DNA of 64,000 nt, from NCBI GenBank assembly GCA_026119935.1, contig JALRMH010000013.1:715792-779791 (forward strand), written 5' to 3'. This stretch comes from Endothia cerciana. Lineage: Eukaryota; Ascomycota; Sordariomycetes; Diaporthales; Cryphonectriaceae. The translations under genes and the position numbers were made by a program. This document shows positions 34,302 to 45,770 of the stretch, in pieces. Position 1 is the first letter of the stretch. Each line of letters opens with the position of its first letter. Under the pieces are notes generated by a model. The model saw nothing but the letters and a program-made list of their open reading frames with translations. It was not told where the DNA came from and searched no databases.

Positions 34302-35121
34302 ATCTTCTTCTTCTCCTTCTCCTTCTCCTCCTCCTTACCGTGCGTGTCCTGCCAGCTTCAGCCATTCTTAAGGCCGGGCCAGGCCTCTGGACACAATCTC
34401 TAACCCTGTGCATGCTCGTTCCCCACAACAACAAACGAACACCGTCCAGCCAGCAACAGCCCATCATCAGCCCCCCGGGCGCCCACCACCACCACCACCA
34501 CCTCCACCAAGAAACGCAGGCAGGGTAGATTCTGATTCCTGCGCACTCAACAACCTAGACCCATCACCACCACCAATGCCACACCCGACCCTCGACTGAC
34601 GGCTCATCCCCGTACGCTCCTCGCATTGCTCGCCCAGCTTCCTCCCTCCGGCCTATCTTTCTCCTCCTTGGCATCATCATCATCATCATCATCATCTTCA
34701 TCATCTCCATCATCATCATCATAATCATCATCATCAGCCCAGCCTCCGGCCGCGCCAGACACACCGTCTCATCGACCGCAGGCGGACGACAATCAGGTCC
34801 TGAGGAGGACCCCTTAGTCATCGCCGTGGGACCCTCTCGCTTCCACACGCATTTCGACACGGCGCAGCACGGCACAGCACAGCGCAGTGCAGCGCAGTGC
34901 GGGCACGAGCGGATGGATCAGGATCTGCACTAGTCTTCCAGCCCCTGGCACTGGCACTGGCACTTGCACTTTGACACAAACATACACACACACACACACA
35001 TACACACACACACACACATACACACACACACACACACACACATACACACACACACACTCTCTCTCTCTCTCTCTCCCCCTCCCTCCCTCTCTCTCTCTCT
35101 CACTCACTCACTCACTCACTC
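34076..35121 (+). repeat. Microsatellite-dense 5' flank of the ASH1-like gene
   Basis: Successive tracts: GATA then GACA then GGCA tetranucleotides (34080-34155), TTC trinucleotides (34266-34335), CCA (about 34486-34506), ATC (34672-34737), CA (34978-35055), CT (35056-35101) and ACTC (35099-35121). Frames across them encode only homopeptide or dipeptide repeats on either strand. This is an unusual concentration over about 1 kb, ending roughly 230 bp before the ATG at 35353. Confidence 0.85.
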
Positions 35122-35352
35122 ATCAACCCCCGGCCTGGTATCTCCTCTCCTCTCCTCTCGCCCTCCCTGCTTTTCACACTCTGCCCCCCGTCCAGATTGG
35201 CCGCGTCTCAGCCTGGCCAACCAGCTCCCGGGACTGCGCATCAACAAACGACACCAAGACGCGTCAATCTCATCACCTCGGCTGCGCCCGCCTGCATTTA
35301 TCATCATATCCCCATCCCCGTCGCGTTAACCACCCTGGCCACCGTCACAAAC

Positions 35353-35936
35353 ATGGCCGACGCCATCATTGGGATGCCTCCCTCCGAGCGGCCACTGCCA
35401 GCCGTGCTGGCGCCGACGATACTGCTCCCTGAGCCCGTGCGGCAGAGGCCTGCACCCGCCTCAGAGGCCAGCGGCGGCTTCTTCAGCGCCCCCACTGGCG
35501 CTGTCGCGGCGGCACCGCTCGTCCCGGCGCCGGTATCGCTCCCTGGATCCGTGCCGCAGATCACCGGGCTCCCTGCGCCCGACCCGGTGGCCAGCAGCGC
35601 GTTCCCCGGGTTCCCAGCTCGCGCTGTCGCCCCGGCGCCGGCCGTCCCGGCGCCGGCGTCGCTCCCCGAGTCCGTGCGCGAGACGATTGAGCTCCCTGCG
35701 CCCGCCTCAGACGCCAACAGCGAGTCCTCCAGGGCCCCCACCGACGCCTCGTCCAACACCGCGTCCTTCAGCTCCACACCGCCGACCACCATGACAGACG
35801 CCGCCAGCGTCGCCTCTGACACGTGCAGGATCGAGATTGCCGCCCTCCTCAACCCTATCGACCCGCCCGAAGAGAAGATCGAGCAGACTGTCCGGGTCGG
35901 CACGCCGCAGCCCGACCTCCCCGAACCCCGAGCTCC

Positions 35937-35967
<31 letters not shown>

Positions 35968-38498
35968 GAGGAGGAGGAGGAGGAGGAGGCGGCGGCGGAG
36001 GGCCACCGCGCCCCTCGACGCGCCCGGGCCTCGCGTTCGACCACCGGAGCTCCCGTCTACAACCTGGTCAGGCTCTCCGGCAGCTACATACGCGGCAAGA
36101 GACGCGCCGGTGACGACGAGACGCGGCAGAAGCGCAGGCGGACCATGCCCGCCGGCGCGCCCGGCGCGGACAACAACCACGGTGCGGACGGCGGTGCCGA
36201 CGCGCTGGGCGTGAACCGGTCCCCCTCGGCCTCGCGTTCGCCAAAGGCTACTAGGAGGCCCAGGAGGGCCGAGGCCGCCCTGGCGGTCAAGACGCGTAGA
36301 CCCACGCGTTCCTCAGGCGCGATCGGCAATACCATCGTGGCGGCCAGCACCCTGGCCAAGCGGGGCCGCAAGGGGGCCGAGCCTGTGCGCATGCCCCGCG
36401 AGCTCAGGAGGCTGCGGGATACCAACGAATTCGTCGGCATCGAGAAGAAGCCCGTGCTGCACACCATCTGGAGCAACGGCAAGTACATCGACCCGTACGA
36501 CCTGGACGAGGACGGCGAGCCCATCCAGATCAAGGCCCGGAAGAACGCTGCACAGCCCGTCCAGGGGGGGCCGCCGCCCGCGCCAGAGGCGAGCAAGGAG
36601 GCCACCCCGGCAGCGCCCGCCAGGCAGAAGCGCGTAAAGAACTGGCTGCAGAAGGGCCTGTATGCAGGCCAGGAGGCCCCCGCGGACTACACCAGGAGCC
36701 TCAGCGCCGCGGACAGGAAGAGGCTCGCACAGCTCCCAGAGCTTGCGCCCAGCGGGAAGGTCAACAAGGCGCTCCCGTTTCCCATGTTTGCCGGCCTGAG
36801 GCTCCTGATCAACGGTCGGGACTTCAAGCTGCCATATGATGTCTGCAACCCGCTTCCGCCCGGCCAGCCCAAGCCGGACGAGTGGCGCAAGATGACCAAG
36901 AGTAAGGGAACGTCCTCTACCTCCCCACGTGGACTATATGCTGACGCGGATATCAGACCGGTTCGTTGGGGACGCCGGGACATACTGGCGCAAGACGGAT
37001 CACTTCAAGGACTACCAATCCAAGTGTATCTGCAAGCCTGACGACGGGTGCGCCGAGGACTGCCAGAACCGCATCATGCTGTATGAGTGCGACGACACGA
37101 ACTGCAACGCCGGCAAGGAGTTCTGCCAGAACCGTGCCTTCCAGAACCTCACCGAGCGCACAAAGAGGGGTGGGCGGTTCCGCGTCGGCGTGGAGGTCCT
37201 GAAGACCGCGGATCGTGGCTACGGTGTGCGCAGCAACCGGTGCTTCGAGCCCAACCAGATCATCATGGAGTACACTGGAGAGATCATCACCGAGGCCGAA
37301 TGTGAGCGCCGGATGAATGAGAAGTACAGGGACAACGAGGTGAGCCGAAAAAAAGAAAAAAAAAAAAAACCAAAAAAAAAAACCGGTGGGGGGAGGTGGG
37401 GGGACACGGTGATGAGAGATGACATCTGACATTCCCCAGTGCTACTACCTCATGGCATTTGACCAGAACATGATCATCGACGCGACGACTGGCAGCATCG
37501 CCAGGTTCGTGAACCACTCATGCGACCCCAACTGCCGGATGGAGAAGTGGATTGTGCACGGCCAGCCGAGGATGGCCCTCTTTGCAGGGGACAAACCTAT
37601 CATGACCGGGGATGAGCTGACCTACGACTACAACTTTGATCCGTTCTCGGCGAAGAACGTGCAGAAGTGCCTCTGCGGGAGCGCAAACTGCCGTGGAGTC
37701 CTGGGCCCGAAGGTGTCGAGGGCCCCCAGGGGCGAGGCCAAGGCGGTCAAGGGGGCCGTCAAGGCCGCCACGAAGGCCGGAAAGCGCAAGCTGAAGGCCC
37801 TCCTCGACGGCGACGAGGCTGAGGCCGGGCCGAGCAAGAAAAAGCGCAAGACCGCAAAGGCCACAGGCGCCAAGCGGTCCCTGGGCGCGAAGGCCACTGC
37901 GGCTGTGAAGAAGACCGCGAACAGCATCTCGGTCAATGCAAAGGCGGCCGTCCCTGCCGCCCAGCCGAAAAAGCCCCCCGCCTCGGTGTCGATACGGAAG
38001 GCGAGGCTCGTCAAGGCCTCCAAGGTCTACAACAAGAACGGCAAGCAGCTGTTGCTTGCCGACAGCATAGTCTCGAAATCGACGATTGTTGCGAAACCCA
38101 AGCCAGCAGCACCGGGCAAGAAGACCGCGGCGCCTGCCAAGAGGGCCTCACCAGCCAAGCCCAAGCCCAAGCCCAAGCCCAAGCCCAAGCCCAAGGCCAA
38201 GGCCACGGCGAAGACGGCTGGGAGGGGCACCGTGAAGGCCGCGATCAGGAGCGCGAAGCGCACGATCAACAAGGCCACCAGGAAGAAGAAGACTGCCGAG
38301 AGGACCGTGACCACCACCATGACGGCGAAGGCGAGCATCCTGGCATCACCCGACTCTACCGGTGGCACGGAGGAGTACGGAGAGAGGGACGGCTCGGTTG
38401 CCGCCGTGGGAGCATCGATCTCCGTCAGGGACCCACGCGAGGTTATGGAGCTATCGCCGGCGGAGAACATCATCCGCGTCGTGACCGACCCCGAGTAG
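35353..38498 (+). CDS. ash1: ASH1-like histone H3K36 methyltransferase (AWS-SET-postSET)
   Basis: Nuclear chromatin enzyme predicted to methylate histone H3 lysine 36, as ASH1 does in Neurospora and Fusarium. Three exons, 35353-36901, 36957-37339 and 37440-38498, with introns of 55 and 100 bp (donors GTAAGG, GTGAGC); 996 residues. The N-terminal 480 or so are disordered: Ala/Pro repeats, then an Asp/Glu tract. The AWS domain is at about 538-583 (SKCICKPDDGC, NRIMLYECDD). The SET domain is at about 590-712, with the AdoMet and catalytic motifs RGYGV, RFVNHSCDPNC (NHSC at 669-672) and ELTYDYNFD. The post-SET segment CLCGSANCRG is at 722-730. The tail is Lys/Ala-rich with a (KP)n run, likely nucleic-acid binding. 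The order AWS-SET and the sequence NRFVGDAGTYWRKTDHFKDY favour ASH1 over SET2, which also carries a C-terminal SRI domain absent here. The start was chosen for context and first in-frame ATG after the microsatellites. Confidence 0.93.
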
Positions 38499-40031
38499 GC
38501 CAGTGGGGAAATCTGAAGACGGGAGGGGAGGCCCATGGGAATTGGGAGGTCCCCGGGGGCCCCTAGGGTGTGGTCTACCACACCTGCGGGAGACGTCCAC
38601 CGGAGGAAAGTGATCTTGCAAGCGTCTGCTGCCCTCCCCGGGGCTCCTGATCCCACTCCTGCCTGTAAGACGAGGGAGGCAAACCGGACGAGATGAACAT
38701 CACGGCCTTCAACGGCCATGTAAGAATATGAGGAAAGCTCAGTGTGGAGGGAAGGCAGCGTCAGGAAGGGGAAATGTCCTGCATGCAGTGGACGGACAGT
38801 TTAATCATCTTCAACATTGGATATTCGCCAACATGAAGGATAAGGCGGGCGAGCGGGGGGAGAGACGGAGGAGGGGAGGACTTATGTCCATTGGTTAGAC
38901 GGAAGACACCGAGGGACAGTTAGGGCAGTTAGGGCAGTTAGAGTCCAACGGATGGTCTGGGTGGCCTGCTGTACGCTCTGCTACGGGAGGGGAGGGGAGG
39001 GGAGGGGAATGTAGGGCCCGGCCAGCACCTGTTGGTTAGCAAAGACACGGCCGGCGCTCCAACCCCCTCCCCCTCCCCCCTTTCTTCCTCCCTCAGCACC
39101 TGCACTGCAGTCTTCATTATAACTCAGCCTCCAATCCAGGATATCCAAACGAGACGTCATGAGAATACGATTGTTCTAGTAAGCTTAGCATGGACGCAAC
39201 CGGGCTCTGTGTGTTTGCGTCACCGTGTTCGCGTTCTAACTGAGCAGTGCAGAGAACCCTGAGTCGGCACCCCCGAAGCAAGAACGGGGCCAATTACATA
39301 TACAGTACCATTCTGGGGTGTGCTCAGGCTGTGCTGCGCCTCCAACAACCGCTGCTCTCAATGGAGTCCTTTGCCAGCAGAGATTTACTACGACGAGAGA
39401 GAGAGAAGAATAGGCAGGTGGCCGCCTGAAGCCCAGAAAAGAGAAAGGGGGGGTGGGGGGTGGCAGGATTGGTAGAATCCCCGAGGGCTTGTATTGTGAT
39501 GAAGGTTGCTATGCTATGCTATGCTATGCTATGCTATTCTGTGAATAAGCGAGTTGATTGCCAGTTGTTTGTCAGATCATCACGCTCATCTGCCTGCTGC
39601 CGGGACAGGTCAGGCTGCTTGCACCCTCACTACAGCTGGCAATCCCGAACACATGTAAAGACAGAGAGGGGCCTGTCTGTGCGAGGCCCTGCCTGCGCTC
39701 AAGCCCTCGTGATACTATGTCAGGGCAAAAGGGTATTACGCTAGTGAGTGAGTGAGTGAGTGAGTGAAGGCTCAGGCGCCAGCCTACCTATCATCGATAA
39801 GCGCATCAATATGTCTCCGGGCCGAGGAGAAGAGTATATAATAATAATACTCGCGTAGATTCTAATGGAGGTTCCAACCAACTTCTTAACAGAGGCTTCT
39901 TCCTGTCCTCCCTCACCACCCCTCCACCCCCAGGAATTGTGCCACACCACGCCCAGTGCCCCCTCGCCGCCCCCCTCCCCCTGGCGATCTACATCTACAT
40001 CCACATCCACACACCCTTGTGGCCTAGCAGC
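38499..40031. other. Intergenic, no gene seen
   Basis: 3' flank of the ASH1-like gene. It contains GGGGA repeats (about 38988-39008), a GGCAGTTA repeat (about 38921-38941), a TATGC repeat (39509-39535) and a GTGA repeat (39742-39767). No coding sequence is supported. Confidence 0.5.
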
Positions 40032-40171
40032 ATGGGACCAACCACGCCAGAGTCTTCGGTAGGCACAGAGAGGGTGTGTGTATCCTCCCATGTAAGAGTG
40101 AGCAGATACTGATCGAGGAGGCCGAGCAGGACCCTGTCCGCCCTGCCCCAGAGGCCGAGGCCAAGGCCAGT

Positions 40172-41285
40172 ATGGGTTGTCGGGATGAAGTTGGAGGCAG
40201 CGGAGGCAGCGGAGGCAGCGGAGGCAGTGTTGTGCAGGGCCCCGTCTGCCCCAACGACGGTGAAGCTCCTGAGACCGCAAGTGGTCAGCACACAGGTGAA
40301 TCCCAACGTGCCGGCACCCCCGTGCAGCTGGTGCTCGACACTCTGGCACATCTCAGCAGCAACAAGAAGCACCGCAGAGATTCCAACTCGTCATCGTTCG
40401 GCCTCGACTTCGACTTCCCTGCCAGCCAGCTCCAGGGACTGGCTACCGAGCTCAGCGACGCGTCCGAGCATTTCAGCTTCCGAAGGGTCGAATTCGAGTG
40501 GTCCAAAGGGCTCCTCCATGTACACCTCACAACGATAGGACAAGAGCATGGTACTATCAGCGGCTTCTTCAACGAACAGGTCGCTATTGGCCGGTATCTA
40601 GCACGAGGCCGTTTACCGGCCGGAGATCCAGAACACAGTGAGCAACTAGCCGAGATTATTGGCCGCATCAAGGCAGCTTCTGATAGCGAAGTGGTATCTG
40701 CCTCTCTCGACTGGAAGGGAGAGCCTGACTGCAGCTATAATTATAATAGCAGGTTCCCGCAGACCTTTATTATAGAGGTTGCCGTCACACAGTCACGAAA
40801 AGACGTTGAAGAGAAAGCCCAGGGGTATTTCCGTCAGAACTACCGAGCCCAGACCATCATTCTTGTCGATACACCAGGCCGAAACCTGGACTGGGGCGAG
40901 ATCAAGATGATGGGCAGGGACATGAGCGACCCTGCCAGGGCTGCCGTCGTCGACCTGGTGCCCTGGACACGCTTCTTCGGCCCTGGTGCTGTCGACGGAG
41001 AGATTGTCCTCTACATCTCGGACCTTATCATCGACCAGGAGACAGTACCGCCTCTGCCGCCTGCCTATAGAAGGCCCCACACGCCAGAGCACCGCGACCG
41101 GTACGTTTTGGCAAACCAGCCAGCCCCCGACCCAACCCCTTCCCCTCCCCCCGCCCCCCACCTCCTGTTGCGAATACTAAGCAGACATCGCCAGCAGGCG
41201 CCCTATGCTCGTCATCCCCTTCTGCGACCTGGTGGGGACCTTCAGCTACGCGCGTGGACTGCAGAAAGAAAATCCCCCGCTGTAG
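40172..41285 (+). CDS. PD-(D/E)XK nuclease-like protein, uncharacterised fungal family
   Basis: Exons 40172-41100 and 41195-41285 join in phase 2 (GTACGT donor; branch-like TACTAA). With the Met at 40172 the protein is 339 residues. A Gly/Ser N-terminus precedes a conserved-looking core: FFNEQVAIGRYLARG, then GEPDCSYNYNSRFP (P185-D186), then TFIIEVAVTQSRKDVEEKA (E202) and QTIILVDTPGR. This PD...ExV(T)QS pattern resembles fungal restriction-endonuclease-like (Uma2-type) domains in which the usual Lys is replaced. Enzyme activity is therefore uncertain. The protein ends RRPMLVIPFCDLVGTFSYAR...PPL. An alternative start is an ATG at 40032 with a tiny first exon (40032-40058) and a 47-bp intron, which also stays in frame. 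Relatives of this fold occur in mobile-element and inter-strain-conflict proteins; nothing adjacent confirms such a role here. Confidence 0.7.
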
Positions 41286-42359
41286 AGGGGGGAAAGGCTG
41301 GGGGGGGGGGGGTGGTCCCGCGGCCCGGGCGTCAGGTCGGGCCTCACGCGGCCGGCGGGAACAAGCCCCGGGGTTGCATGCGCGTGCTTGGAGAGGAAGG
41401 GGAGGGGGGGAGGCCCTGGCCCACGAGGTCGCCGTCACAGCCCGCCAGACGGATACCCGTTGCCATACGCAGCCGGGGCGCACCCCCATCCCCCGCGGAC
41501 CGCGGTTTCTGGCGATGCGGCATGCCCGAGGGACAGAAGGAAGCTGGGACCAATGTATGTGTAGTATTTCAGAAGAGTAGTCTGGCTACCCTCACCCCCA
41601 CTAAAGAAACGAAAAAAAAAAAAAAAAAAAAAAAAGAAAGCCACCCCGGTGCCCCGCAATGCCCAGTACAGTGTGATGACCAGACGATATCCAGCCAGAG
41701 AGCCGCTGCCGCCCAAGGAGACCAAGGAGATGTCCCAATGCACATGATACAAGTACCAAGCCCAGAGCAGTGTTGCTATGCCTCTATGCCGCCTGCTGAA
41801 ACCAGAATCGCGTGCCGGGCCCTGAGGCCTTATTCTATAAAACGCCCGAAGACAAGATAGGACATCAATGAAACCCCGAACATCACCTCCACCGCCCTGT
41901 AATTTAAACAATGTTTTGGGGAAGAAAAAAAAAAAAAAGGAAAACAATATATATATATATATATATAAAGGAAAGAAAGAAGTTCCCCCCCCCATTGCTG
42001 AAGATCTCGGAGTGCCGTGGGCCGAGGCCCTGCTGAAGGTCGGTGACAGACACAACGGAAGGACGAGGCTGTCGGGTGGACTGCTGCTGCTTGCATCGTG
42101 TTGTGGTGGAGGTCTATCCTGCGTGTCTTTGGCGGAGCTGATGGATGGCCGCCATCACTGGGCCGCATTCTTTGATACACCAGCCGGGTCTGTATCTTTT
42201 GTCCACAGCCGCGGGTAGTTGAGAGGGCGGGCGGGCGGGCGGGGGAGACGGCGGCGACCCCCAATTGTTCCGGTCGGAGGCAGCCCCGGTGCGATACAGC
42301 TTTGCTTGTCGAGCCGGCGTCTCCTCCTTTGTCTCCCCAGCTGCCGAGCGGGGTCTTTC
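41286..42359. other. Intergenic, poly(A)-type tract, no gene seen
   Basis: A run of about 24 A (41612-41635) follows a C-rich stretch. A second A tract and a TA microsatellite occur at about 41924-41967. The A run is not at the end of any recognised retroelement and has no visible target-site duplication. Confidence 0.45.
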
Positions 42360-42509
42360 TCATTTTTTGTAGACCGGGGTCTGGTTGCAATTTCCATCGA
42401 ACACATGTCCGCAGGTCAGGCATGATGGTGTCGTCTTGTTGTTCCACGCGCCGGAGCCGCAGCGGCAACACGTCCACATCACATAGGCAACAACCTGCTT
42501 CTTGCCCAT
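42360..42509 (-). CDS. Very small Cys-rich zinc-ribbon (RanBP2-type-like) protein
   Basis: A 49-residue frame, MGKKQVVAYVMWTCCRCGSG followed by AWNNKTTPSCLTCGHVFDGN and a short tail ending PVYKK. The W12-x-C-C-x-C...C30-x2-C33-G-H...C41 spacing resembles the RanBP2 zinc finger (W-x-C-x2-C...C-x2-C), which in other proteins binds RNA, ubiquitin or Ran. Tiny proteins with such ribbons are common and uncharacterised in ascomycetes. A purine-rich leader precedes the ATG, and the frame is open upstream for 32 more residues, but these are low-complexity. No intron is needed. It lies in an otherwise gene-poor stretch, so a relic or chance frame cannot be excluded. Confidence 0.55.
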   Translation of the reverse strand: MGKKQVVAYVMWTCCRCGSGAWNNKTTPSCLTCGHVFDGNCNQTPVYKK

Positions 42510-44094
42510 CTTGGGTGTTGTGAAGAGCGGTGCAGTGGCCTGGGGCGGGGGGGTTCTTTTTCGGGTGGTGTAGGGGCGGAGGAGCAGGAGAGCTTGGACT
42601 CCCAAGGTACGGATGATTGATGATCAGATATCAGTAGCACCTTCAAAGGCGGATTAGCTGGCACGAAGAATGTAGGCAAGCTCAGGTAGCTACTTGGTGG
42701 TGAGATGGAACTGACGAGCAGAGGAGACGAGGACGTGGATAGTCTCATTCATATATATACCTCATGATGGGCCACATGAGCGACTCTACAGGATCGCCCG
42801 CAGATACAGAAGAATAAACGAGACCAGCATCGGGCTGACAATGCCTCGTAGGAAGAATTCACAGCCATAACTGCCTGGGAGCAAAGGCAACCCAGGGCTT
42901 GCGGGCCCCATCGCACGAGGGCATAGCCATCCCACCAAGGAGGGGGGTACCGGCCTCGTCATGAACCGTGTGACTCTTTCAGGCAGCCCTGGGAGGGCGG
43001 GCATGCAATAACAGAAAGACGGGACTCTAGGGCAGGATTCTGCGAGCGTACCCTGAGGTCCCAGGAGACTCTCCGGACATAAGCCGTCCTCAGACTCTGT
43101 CCACTCAGAGGTTGGGGGCAGGTGGCCTGGAGCCCCTCCGCCTCGCCGCAGACGTAACATAGAGTCATCCTCCGTACGCACGCCTGGGGCCACGCCGTAC
43201 CGGGCTCCTGACTTGAGAAAGGGGGCCCGACCCAAGACACAACGAGCGAGGGCGCGCAGGACCGGTAGTGCGCGGAGACGATGACGGGGCAGCGACGACG
43301 TGCCTGGGGCAGCGCTTGGGCGGTCGACGCCATCCATTGGATTACTTCCGGGTGAGGACGGAACCCAGAAGGCAGCAACACCGCCATGAGGCCAATAACC
43401 ATCTCGCCCACATTAGCGTCGGCAGAAATTGGGTTGACTCTGACACCGAGAAGGTCTGTGTGAGGTGGTTACAATTCTCGGCGAAGACGACGGGGCGGGT
43501 GACCAGGGTCGTTGTCGGCCGGAGGTGTTCATGCCAGGCCCGAGTAGTCGCACAGGCCATTCTAGATGGCCGAGGCCTCTGGAGACGTAGCCTATTGCAC
43601 ATATCAACCGAGTTTAGGAGGGTGGGATAGCGATAGAGGAGGAGGAGGGGGAGGAGGGGGGAGGGCGGGCGGCAAGTGGTGGCTGGTCCGTTCCCGACAG
43701 GAGGACCCACTTTTTGAGCCGCATCTTTTTTTTAATATCGACGCCGGGGGGTGTGGCTAGAGAACCGAGCAGAGTTTCTGGAAGCCGTGAGACTGCAGGC
43801 AACAGCGGAGGTGGGGGTGGGTTTGTGATGGACACAGCCATTGCCGCGGGTCCTCCATGTCCGCAGTCTTACTGGGCGATTCCTTGGTCGACTTCCGATA
43901 TTAGCCATCCATGTGTACAATCTTTGGACTCGCTCAAGAACGAACGTCGAGGCCGCCCTAGGTTCCTCGCAGCGTGTCCTGAAGCGGCGGGCCTGCAGCA
44001 CTGCGGTGTGAATCCTCCCCCTCCCCCAACACGGGTCTTGAGTCACCTGAGGCATGTGCCGGCCAGGTTCGCCGTTGGCGACAGGGAGGCAGCT

Positions 44095-44166
44095 CCTCAG
44101 AGCCTCAGAGCCTCAGAGCCTCAGAGCCTCAGAGCCTCAGAGCCTCAGAGCCTGAGAGCCTCAAGG
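44095..44166 (+). repeat. 8-bp tandem repeat, seven perfect units
   Basis: CCTCAGAG is repeated seven times without change, then CCTGAGAG and a partial CCTCAAGG. The 8-bp period breaks any reading frame, so it cannot encode a simple peptide repeat. Confidence 0.95.
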
Positions 44167-45620
44167 TTATTGTCGGCCTTAGTCCCAACTGATGTCCTGC
44201 AGTCGGTACATGTCGCTCTGATCGGTCATCCCAGCATTGTTGGTTCCCTCGGTGACCTTCTGCCTAACTTCGGCAGAGCCCGGCCGGATCACACCTGGGC
44301 GCCGCCAGGTTTTGTGCGCAGTTTGACGCATCCGGGCGGGCGCCTCGAGTCATAAGCGTGACATTGCGCACATGCGTATGTGCGCGCATGTGCTGCCTGT
44401 GTCTTTTTGAGCCGCACCGCGCTCGCGCTCACCGCTCAGGGTTCCCCGCGTCCCTCTGACCCTGCGCGCCCTGCGAGACGCGTGCCCCCCCCCCCCCTCC
44501 TCCTCCAAAAGATGCCTTGCGTCGCACCAGGCTCGTGTGTCCGCGGGGGTGCACGGCAATGCTATCGTCGTGCGTTGGGGATGGATGAATCGCCGGCGTC
44601 GTTGTCCCCGGCGGCTCCTCTTCATCGGCTCGAGGAGTCGTCGGCCCGCATTGGTGGTAGCACTCTGTCCCCCCTCGTTGAAGACCCGGCCCTTGTGTCA
44701 TGGTTGCGAACATCATCCTAGAAGAGCTCGACGGCCGGCCGCACCCTGCCAGCGTGGTCCCCTGGTCAAGGCTCTCGGGCCACTCGGTCGCCCGGGTTTC
44801 CTCTGACTGAACCAAGAGATATGTTCGACACGATGAAGGACGCTTTGTCAACTCGTAGGCCAGATGAGACTGTGCAAGGCGATCGTGGGGTTATGATGAG
44901 TTAGTTATCTTGTCCGTCTGCCGGTCGCTTGATGGTGGAGAGGCCCCAGGGTCCAAGTCCCCAGTCGCGGTGTCTCAGGCCTGTATGTCATGCAGGGTGC
45001 TCGTGGGAGGGGGCTCTCGATGTCGTTGGGATGCTCAGGCCATGATGCTTTCCCGGTGTCAGGGACTTCCTCTCCAGGGAAAATAAAACAATGTATACAG
45101 AGAGAACAAGAAGGTTGAGAACGAGAAGAGTGGATGTTGTATGAAATGACCAGGTGGCGCGAGATCAGAAAGACCACAGGCCAGGTCTCTTCTTGTGACA
45201 TCGACGGGGCAGGATGGGCGAAAAGGAGGAAAGAAGGTTAGGCCGGAGCTGCCTCCGGCCGAGAAGAGCAAGGGTCGACCGTCAACGATCGAAACTCTTT
45301 CTGTCCGACTAAACAACCTGCAAGGGAAAGCAGATAGGAAGAAGATGAGATGAAATACTCATAGACCACTTACCACCCCCACGTCCTGTTATTTTGGAGT
45401 TTCTTATGAAGTCTCGATGCGAAGGAACTATTGATGAGGATGAATCCGCGGCCGAGTCTGAAGGGGGTGAGGTTGTTCATGGTGATGACACCATCACGCG
45501 AGGATCGTCGACCCGAGGAAAGACCAAAGTAAGGAGATGGAGGGAGAAGAGCCTTTCCTCCTTTTATGTTCGAGCACAAGGCTATTGAGGCTCAAAACCG
45601 ACTATCAATATATAGATAAC

Positions 45621-45657
45621 CGCGCGCGCGCGCGCGTGTGTGTGTGTGTATGTGTGG
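45621..45657 (+). repeat. (CG)8(TG)n alternating purine-pyrimidine tract
   Basis: Sixteen bases of pure CG alternation run directly into six TG units, TA and three more TG. This is the classic composition of a Z-DNA-prone element. No gene start lies close by. Confidence 0.9.
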
Positions 45658-45723
45658 TATTGAGGCTCTGACTGGCAAAGGTGTGGTGGAAATTTGTTCT
45701 TTTGGGAGTGGTAGCCTGGCACT

Positions 45724-45770
45724 AGAACGCCCGTGGGTGTCTGTCCAAGCCGGTAAGCCACGGGCGTTCT
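45724..45770. repeat. Perfect 13-bp inverted repeat with 21-nt loop
   Basis: AGAACGCCCGTGG (45724-45736) is exactly complementary to CCACGGGCGTTCT (45758-45770). No T-run follows, and it is not at the end of a recognised gene. Confidence 0.9.

Noticed and set aside
41612..41635. Poly(A) tail of a retroposon
   Set aside because: No reverse-transcriptase relic upstream and no target-site duplication found; A runs also occur elsewhere without elements.
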